64,000 nucleotides of DNA from an uncultured Algibacter sp. (GTDB lineage: Bacteria; Bacteroidota; Bacteroidia; Flavobacteriales; Flavobacteriaceae). The stretch spans positions 1 through 64,000 of the forward strand of contig NZ_CANKXG010000009.1 of the NCBI RefSeq assembly GCF_947487575.1, given 5' to 3'. Positions 59,053 to 64,000 of this stretch are shown here, piece after piece (positions within the stretch are counted from its first letter, which is position 1; each line of letters opens with the position of its first letter). Made by a program: the position numbers and the translations under genes. Under the pieces are notes generated by a model that did not search any database, was not told the origin of the DNA, and saw only the letters and a program-made list of their open reading frames with translations.

Positions 59053-60963
59053 TTAGAGGCGGTTATATATGTTGTGATACCACTTTTGAAAACAATAAAA
59101 AGTCCATACTTTAAAGGTGCTATCCTCTTTTCCTGATATATGATTTTTTACCAAATTTATCATGTTATCTACATGAAAAATATTTTGATCAATTAACTCT
59201 TTCTCATTAATATAACTTTCTAATTCAGCTCTAAGTCCAGATTTTAACCAGTCTCCAACCGGAGCGCCAAAGCCACTTTTGCTTTTATCTAAGAAGTCCT
59301 TTGGGAACTGGTCTCTAAAAGCTTCCTTAAGTATATATTTTTTGTTCCAACCTTTCATTAAATATTCTTCTGGCAAGGTATTGGTGTAATTCCAAACTTT
59401 TTTATTTAAAAAAGGTGCTCTACATTCTAAAGAATTTAGCATACTGGTTCTATCAACTTTTACTAGCATATCTCCTTCAAGACTGGTTACCTTGTCAATT
59501 AACCTAAAGTCAGTTAAAGTTTTAGGATGTTTGATACCCGTATCTTCTTTATAGACTCCAAATAATTCTTCATTTAAATATTTTGGTAATAGAAAATCGC
59601 CTAAAGCGTTTTTTTGAAAGCCTAATGATAAGATATCCCAATAATATTCACCACCGTTATAATCAATAGAGTTTAATAATCTTTTAACTTTAAATCTTTT
59701 ACCTCTTTTATCACTAGATGTTTTAAGTAGAGGAGAAGTTGTACTTGTAATTAGATTATGTAAACCTTTAGGAATTAGGTTGGTGTATTTTGTGTTTAAT
59801 TTCCCAATATAGTATTTATTATATCCTCCAAAAACTTCATCGCCACCATCACCAGTTAATGCTACTTTAACATGGTCTTTGGTTCTGTTTGAAACTAAAT
59901 AGGTTGGGAGTGAGGAAGAATCAGAAAAAGGTTCATCAAAGTTCAATAATATTTTATTTACATCTTGAGCTAAATCTTTTTCATTTATAATGAATTCATG
60001 ATGATTACTATTAATCAATTTTGCTACAACTCTAGATTTATCACTTTCATCATAAGATTTTTTCTCAAACCCTATAGAAAATGTATCAATAGGTTTAGAG
60101 GTAAATTGAGATAGGCATAGTGAAACAACTGAGGAATCAACTCCACCAGAAAGAAAAGTACCAATAGGCACATCAGATACGGCTCTACTTGTAACACTTT
60201 CGTACATTAAATCTTTTACATTTCTTTTGGCCTCATCAAAAGAAATATCATTTTTTGATGTTTTATTATTAGTTTCTTTTTCTATTTGGTGAATTAAAAA
60301 GTTATTATTCTCTAAATTAAATTCTATAAAATGATTCTGTTTTAATTTATGAATATCTTCATAGATTGTATATGGTGCTGGAATATATGTAAGTCTAAAA
60401 TAAAGATTAAGACCTTTACTGTTAATGGCTGGCTTTTTGTCAATAATACTTACAACAGATTTTAATTCTGAAGCCCAAATGAATTGACTTTCGCTCTTGT
60501 AATAGTATAAAGGTTTTTCTCCAAAAAAGTCTCTTGCTACATATAGTTTGTTTTTGTTTTTGTCATAAATACTGAAACCAAACATGCCGTCAAGCTCTTT
60601 AAATGACTCTACACCAAACTTTTCATATAGCTTTAAAATAACTTCAGTATCACTTGTTGTTTTAAAAGTTACCCCTAAATTTTTTAATTTCTCTTTTAAT
60701 TCTCTGTAATTATATATTTCTCCATTAAAAACAATTACAATACTTTTATCATCAGAAAAAATTGGCTGTTTACCAGAACTTAAATCTATAATTGATAGTC
60801 TACGCATTGCCATTGCAATAGAGTGTGAATCATTCGATTCGCAGAACACACCATCTTCATCAGGGCCACGATGAAAAATTAAGGTATTCATTTTATTCAT
60901 ATCAGCTTTGAGCTGTTCTTCGCTTTCGCGTTTAAATTTTATATATCCGTTAATTCCACACAT
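59053..60963 (-). CDS. asnB: glutamine-hydrolysing asparagine synthase family protein
   Basis: 636 residues. Cys2 of MCGINGYIKF is the glutaminase nucleophile, with FHRGPDEDGV, FNGEIYNYREL and TTSDTEVIL following. The synthetase half has the PP-loop GTFLSGGVDSSVVSLCL (near 268), LTGDGGDEVFGGYNKYY and SLECRAPFLN. It may make asparagine, but AsnB-like proteins inside glycan clusters (for example WbpS-type) usually amidate uronic acids in the polysaccharide. The position between two glycosyltransferases favours that. The nearest alternative is simple asparagine supply for the adenylation enzyme downstream. Confidence 0.88.
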   Translation of the reverse strand: MCGINGYIKFKRESEEQLKADMNKMNTLIFHRGPDEDGVFCESNDSHSIAMAMRRLSIIDLSSGKQPIFSDDKSIVIVFNGEIYNYRELKEKLKNLGVTFKTTSDTEVILKLYEKFGVESFKELDGMFGFSIYDKNKNKLYVARDFFGEKPLYYYKSESQFIWASELKSVVSIIDKKPAINSKGLNLYFRLTYIPAPYTIYEDIHKLKQNHFIEFNLENNNFLIHQIEKETNNKTSKNDISFDEAKRNVKDLMYESVTSRAVSDVPIGTFLSGGVDSSVVSLCLSQFTSKPIDTFSIGFEKKSYDESDKSRVVAKLINSNHHEFIINEKDLAQDVNKILLNFDEPFSDSSSLPTYLVSNRTKDHVKVALTGDGGDEVFGGYNKYYIGKLNTKYTNLIPKGLHNLITSTTSPLLKTSSDKRGKRFKVKRLLNSIDYNGGEYYWDILSLGFQKNALGDFLLPKYLNEELFGVYKEDTGIKHPKTLTDFRLIDKVTSLEGDMLVKVDRTSMLNSLECRAPFLNKKVWNYTNTLPEEYLMKGWNKKYILKEAFRDQFPKDFLDKSKSGFGAPVGDWLKSGLRAELESYINEKELIDQNIFHVDNMINLVKNHISGKEDSTFKVWTFYCFQKWYHNIYNRL

Positions 60964-60964
60964 T

Positions 60965-62116
60965 TTAATTCTTGTTTAAATAAAAGGTCTGTAGGTTTTT
61001 TGCATTTTCATAAATGTCATATCCTCCCTTTTTAATTTGATTTAAAGTATTTTTCCTAGTATAACTAATTTGCGATAAAGCACTATCTGCCCATAATAAT
61101 TCAGGTTTATCCAGATCTATATAAGTTATAAGTCCAGTAATATCGACTTCTTTAGTAACTGTACTTGAGGTTACTATTTTTAAGCCAGAAGCTTGAGCTT
61201 CTACTAAAGTTACTGGTAAACCTTCATATAAGGATGGGAATAAAAATAAATCAAAGCCTTGCAGTAACTCTGGGATGTTATCTCTCAAACCTAAAAAGTG
61301 TACATTTTTAGAAATATTTAAGCGTTCTGTTTCTTGTTTTATCTTTTTCTTTAGATTGCCTTCTCCAATTAATAGCAATACGCAATCATTATCTTTTTTA
61401 TAGATTTCATTGAAGATTTTTATTAATAAAAAATGATTTTTTTGTTCATTAAAACGCCCAACATGTCCAATTACTTTCTTATTAGTTAAGTTAAATTCTT
61501 TTTTAATCGTATTGGATTTTTCTGGATTATATGTGAACAATGAAGCGTTAATTGCATTATTTATAATGATTACATTTTCTTTGCTTTTTAGTCCGAAAAG
61601 CCAATCTCCAGCTTTTTCGCCACATGCAAAATAATGAGTAGCAACTTTGGCAACTTTTCCTCTTATTAAAGATTGAATAGAATCTTTGATAGTTGCTTTA
61701 ATATCTGTGTTTTTTTTGAATATTTTTTTCAATACTCCAGACTCTACAGCTAAGTGGCTATGTGCTATTCTACAAGGAATTTTTTTGTTTTTTGCAACAC
61801 TTAAAACAATACTACTAAGAGCGTTTAAGTGAGAGTGTACTATCAAATATTCGGGATGTTTCTCAAAAAAGATATTTAATTCTTTTTTGTATAAGAAATA
61901 GTTTTTTGGAGATATTGAAGGCATTCTATAAATTTTACCTCCGAGCGACTCAATTTCATCATCAAAAAAACCTCTTTCTTCTCTATGAAGTAAAAAATCA
62001 AATTGTATTTTGGTTCTGTCTACATGCCTATAATAATTCATTATCATAGTCTCTGCACCGCCCAAATTCATTATTGTTAAAACCTGTAAAACTCTAATAG
62101 GTTTTTCCTTATCCAT
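60965..62116 (-). CDS. GT4-type glycosyltransferase
   Basis: A 383-residue GT-B enzyme. It starts IRVLQVLTIMNLGGAETMIMNYYRHVD, the common Gly-Gly-Ala-Glu donor-site loop. YLIVHSHLNALSSIVLSVAK and IAHSHLAVE are the acceptor-side blocks. IGHVGRFNEQKNHFLLIKIF and LFLFPSLYEGLPVTLVEAQASGLKIV carry the EX7E nucleotide-sugar motif. It resembles the EpsF/CapM branch. Spacing is one to two bases on both sides, so it is tightly coupled in the operon. Confidence 0.9.
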   Translation of the reverse strand: MDKEKPIRVLQVLTIMNLGGAETMIMNYYRHVDRTKIQFDFLLHREERGFFDDEIESLGGKIYRMPSISPKNYFLYKKELNIFFEKHPEYLIVHSHLNALSSIVLSVAKNKKIPCRIAHSHLAVESGVLKKIFKKNTDIKATIKDSIQSLIRGKVAKVATHYFACGEKAGDWLFGLKSKENVIIINNAINASLFTYNPEKSNTIKKEFNLTNKKVIGHVGRFNEQKNHFLLIKIFNEIYKKDNDCVLLLIGEGNLKKKIKQETERLNISKNVHFLGLRDNIPELLQGFDLFLFPSLYEGLPVTLVEAQASGLKIVTSSTVTKEVDITGLITYIDLDKPELLWADSALSQISYTRKNTLNQIKKGGYDIYENAKNLQTFYLNKN

Positions 62117-62118
62117 AA

Positions 62119-63183
62119 TTAATTAAATAACGTTTCGTATTGTTTAATAATATTCTTTTTATCAAACTTATTTTCTACTGTAGCTCTTACATTTCGAGGA
62201 TGCAAAGGTAGTCTATTGTTTAAATAGTAAAAATAATCTTCTTCGTTTTCAACTAAATACCCGTTAACTTGATGTTCAATAATTTCTTTAGTGCCTCCGG
62301 GAACATTAAAAGCTAAAACAGGTGTGCCTACAAAACAACTTTCTAAAACGGTATTAGGAAACCCTTCTACATAAGACCCTTGAAGAAACAGATCATTTAA
62401 AGCCATATATTTTGAGACTTCTTTAGTAAATGGAATATATGTAAATTTATCTTCTAGCTCATTGGTTTTAATTGCTGTGAGTATATTTTCTTTTAATGGA
62501 CCATCTCCAATGATTGTGTAATGAAATGGGAACTTCAATTTAGAAAGCAATTTGATAACCCTTAATTGCCCTTTTTCTTTACTTAACCTTCCAACAGTAA
62601 TAAATTTAATTACTTTTTGAGTACTTATATTAATTTCCTTTAAAGAAGGCAAATTTGTTATAGGGTTATTTATAATAACAATACGTTGTTTATTAACATT
62701 ATAGATGTTTTCAAAATCTTCAGCCATATCTTTTGACTGACAAATAATTTTATCAACCATCTTATAGCTTTTTCTAGACAAAAAAGAATAAATGTTAAAT
62801 ATTTTTTTTGCTTTTTGTTGACCATGGATTTTCCCCATTAAAGAAATAACACTAGCCTCCCTAATTATAAATCTAGTATTATAAAAAAGAGGAGACATGA
62901 GTCCCATAATTGTATTTAAATGTCCAATAGAACTTACAACTACTTTAGGTTTGTGTTTTAATAAATACCAGAATATGTAAGGTATTGCATGTAAAACTCT
63001 GTGTTTTTCTAAAAAATCAACTTCTATACTATCTATAGAATAGGCAGAATCTTTTTTATAACCTGTTATTAGTAATCGACTATCATAATTATTTTGATTT
63101 ATATTTTGAGCAATAAAAGAAATAACACGTTCTGCGCCCCCAGCTGTCAGCGTAGGTAGAATGAAGAGTATTTTTTTTTTCAT
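62119..63183 (-). CDS. GT4-type glycosyltransferase
   Basis: A 354-residue GT-B enzyme. KILFILPTLTAGGAERVISFIAQNINQ at the N-terminus, KPKVVVSSIGHLNTIMGLM as the linking region, IKFITVGRLSKEKGQLRVIKLL and LFLQGSYVEGFPNTVLESCFVGTPVLAFNVPGGTKEII as the donor site. It is typical of N-acetylgalactosamine- or galactose-adding enzymes in capsule loci, but the sugar is not decided. The start codon lies 19 bases after the stop of the acetyltransferase gene. Confidence 0.9.
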   Translation of the reverse strand: MKKKILFILPTLTAGGAERVISFIAQNINQNNYDSRLLITGYKKDSAYSIDSIEVDFLEKHRVLHAIPYIFWYLLKHKPKVVVSSIGHLNTIMGLMSPLFYNTRFIIREASVISLMGKIHGQQKAKKIFNIYSFLSRKSYKMVDKIICQSKDMAEDFENIYNVNKQRIVIINNPITNLPSLKEINISTQKVIKFITVGRLSKEKGQLRVIKLLSKLKFPFHYTIIGDGPLKENILTAIKTNELEDKFTYIPFTKEVSKYMALNDLFLQGSYVEGFPNTVLESCFVGTPVLAFNVPGGTKEIIEHQVNGYLVENEEDYFYYLNNRLPLHPRNVRATVENKFDKKNIIKQYETLFN

Positions 63184-63202
63184 ATGATGAAATGATAAGA
63201 CT

Positions 63203-63781
63203 TTATTTAATATGCTTAATTATTCTTTTAATATCAATTTTTTTAATTTTTTCAGCTGGGTTACCTGCTAATAAAACCCCATCTTCTTCAAAAGATTTAT
63301 TAACTACAGTATTAGCACTAATGGCTACATTATTTCCAATTTTTATGTTTCCATATATTTTGGCTCCAGGTCCAATGTATACATTATCACCTATTTGTGG
63401 GGCTTCCGGTTTTCCGCCAGATGCTCCAATATTTGTGCAGGCATGAATTCTACAATTAGCACCAACTTTAGTATTACTGTTTATTACAATAGTTCCGTAA
63501 TGAACTATTGATAGCCCAGGGCCAAATACATTTATTGGTATTGAAAATCCAAGTTTTAAAGATTGTTTACGAAACTTTAATTTAAGAAAACTACAAATAA
63601 TTTTCCCTAATAAACTATTTAGTTTACAGTTATTGTAATATTCAACTTTTCTTAAAGTTTTTTGAAATTCCCATATATAATTTGGTGCAATAATTTTTCG
63701 AATAATACTGTATTCTTCTGTATTAAGCGCTTTTTTGTCAGCTTTCAAATAGGATTTATAAGTTTGCTTCGAATTAATCAT
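63203..63781 (-). CDS. left-handed beta-helix acetyltransferase, serine acetyltransferase-like
   Basis: A 192-residue acyltransferase when started at the ATG at 63781 (MINSKQTYKSYLKADKKAL); an upstream ATG at 63823 would overlap the preceding gene heavily and adds an atypical N-terminus. Hexapeptide repeats run from VFGPGLSIVHYGTIVIN to IKIGNNVAISANTVV. His (in LSIVHYG) and the loop IHACTNIGASGGKPEAPQIGDNVYIGPG match CysE/NodB-like O-acetyltransferases. In glycan loci these acetylate a sugar hydroxyl rather than serine. It follows the polymerase-like gene after one base. Confidence 0.85.
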   Translation of the reverse strand: MINSKQTYKSYLKADKKALNTEEYSIIRKIIAPNYIWEFQKTLRKVEYYNNCKLNSLLGKIICSFLKLKFRKQSLKLGFSIPINVFGPGLSIVHYGTIVINSNTKVGANCRIHACTNIGASGGKPEAPQIGDNVYIGPGAKIYGNIKIGNNVAISANTVVNKSFEEDGVLLAGNPAEKIKKIDIKRIIKHIK

Positions 63782-63782
63782 G

Positions 63783-64000
63783 TTATATTTTTTTTCTATA
63801 AACCGAACTATCAAAAAATGCAAGGGATATGATTAGAGTCCTAGTATACCAAATATTATTAGCTAAAAAGCATTCAAAAGTAATTAATGCAATAAAAATT
63901 AAATAAAAAAATTGAGGTGTTTCAAAAGCAAGTTTTATACTATACCCTAAATAGATTAAAAATATGATTAATGTTACAATACCGAAATTTACTGCTAAAT
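63783..64000 (-). CDS. C-terminal end of a hydrophobic Wzy/O-antigen-polymerase-like membrane protein (partial)
   Basis: The frame continues past the window edge and ends at TAA (63783-63785). The visible 71 residues include two membrane helices (LAVNFGIVTLIIFLIYLGY and FFYLIFIALITFECFLANNIWY) and a short tail ending SSVYRKKI. The acidic residue at the end of the second helix and an N-N-I-W segment are common at the C-terminus of O-antigen polymerases and ligases. The position at the head of a glycan operon supports this, but so short a piece cannot prove it. Confidence 0.6.
   Translation of the reverse strand, partial: LAVNFGIVTLIIFLIYLGYSIKLAFETPQFFYLIFIALITFECFLANNIWYTRTLIISLAFFDSSVYRKKI

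Overview
The window looks like the chromosome of a member of the Bacteroidota, most likely the Flavobacteriaceae. The evidence is low GC, near absence of Shine-Dalgarno sites, promoter boxes of the TAnnTTTG type, SusC/TonB-type outer-membrane proteins with N-terminal carboxypeptidase-like domains, lipoproteins with short lipoboxes, DUF3667- and DUF4834-like proteins, and a probable capnine (sulfonolipid) locus. I see no rRNA, tRNA, CRISPR array or intact insertion sequence.

Bases 1-8,800: a 3' remnant of hutI (imidazolonepropionase), a Crp/Fnr regulator, class II fumarase, a 1-Cys peroxiredoxin, a 58-residue membrane protein, a large outer-membrane beta-barrel protein, and an overlapping operon prfB - HAD phosphatase - ArsC-like protein. 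prfB keeps the classical programmed +1 frameshift, so its true start lies upstream of the obvious open frame.

Bases 8,800-14,400: two paralogous surface lipoproteins flank a threonine aldolase and an ATP-grasp ligase. Their shared, nearly identical domain carries the Cys and Gln signature of internal thioester adhesin domains. I regard this as the most novel protein signal here.

Bases 14,600-22,000: YbaB, an S9 oligopeptidase, then a cysteine-synthase-like enzyme and an alpha-oxoamine synthase that fit CapA/CapB of capnine synthesis. Next to them, convergent, is a ceramide-synthase-like (YghO/bCerS) acyltransferase with an outer-membrane protein. Together these look like a locus for N-acylated sulfonolipids.

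Bases 22,100-43,950: YfhO, a GT4 glycosyltransferase and a flippase; two paralogous secreted proteins, each with a sigma-54-type promoter; a MarR-retropepsin pair lying between them; a broken ElaA-like acetyltransferase; DUF3667 protein; uvrA; an ECF sigma factor with a structured leader and a 48-residue downstream protein; an endonuclease III without iron-sulfur cysteines; Bcp; an MBL hydrolase; and an XRE regulator and M14 peptidase that share a candidate operator.

Bases 44,000-64,000: a surface-glycan locus. On the plus strand lie an MBOAT O-acyltransferase, an O-carbamoyltransferase and a membrane SGNH esterase. On the minus strand a tightly packed operon runs from the tail of a probable polymerase through a LbH acetyltransferase, three GT4 enzymes, AsnB, a possible GNAT, an amino-acid adenylation enzyme and a carrier protein. 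Beyond an inverted formyltransferase gene come a PLP-fold aminotransferase-like protein, two initiating sugar-phosphate transferases, a tandem FemAB-like protein and an ATP-grasp ligase. This suggests a glycan decorated with activated amino acids, acetyl, carbamoyl and perhaps formyl groups. All functions are inferred from sequence reading alone; no searches were run.
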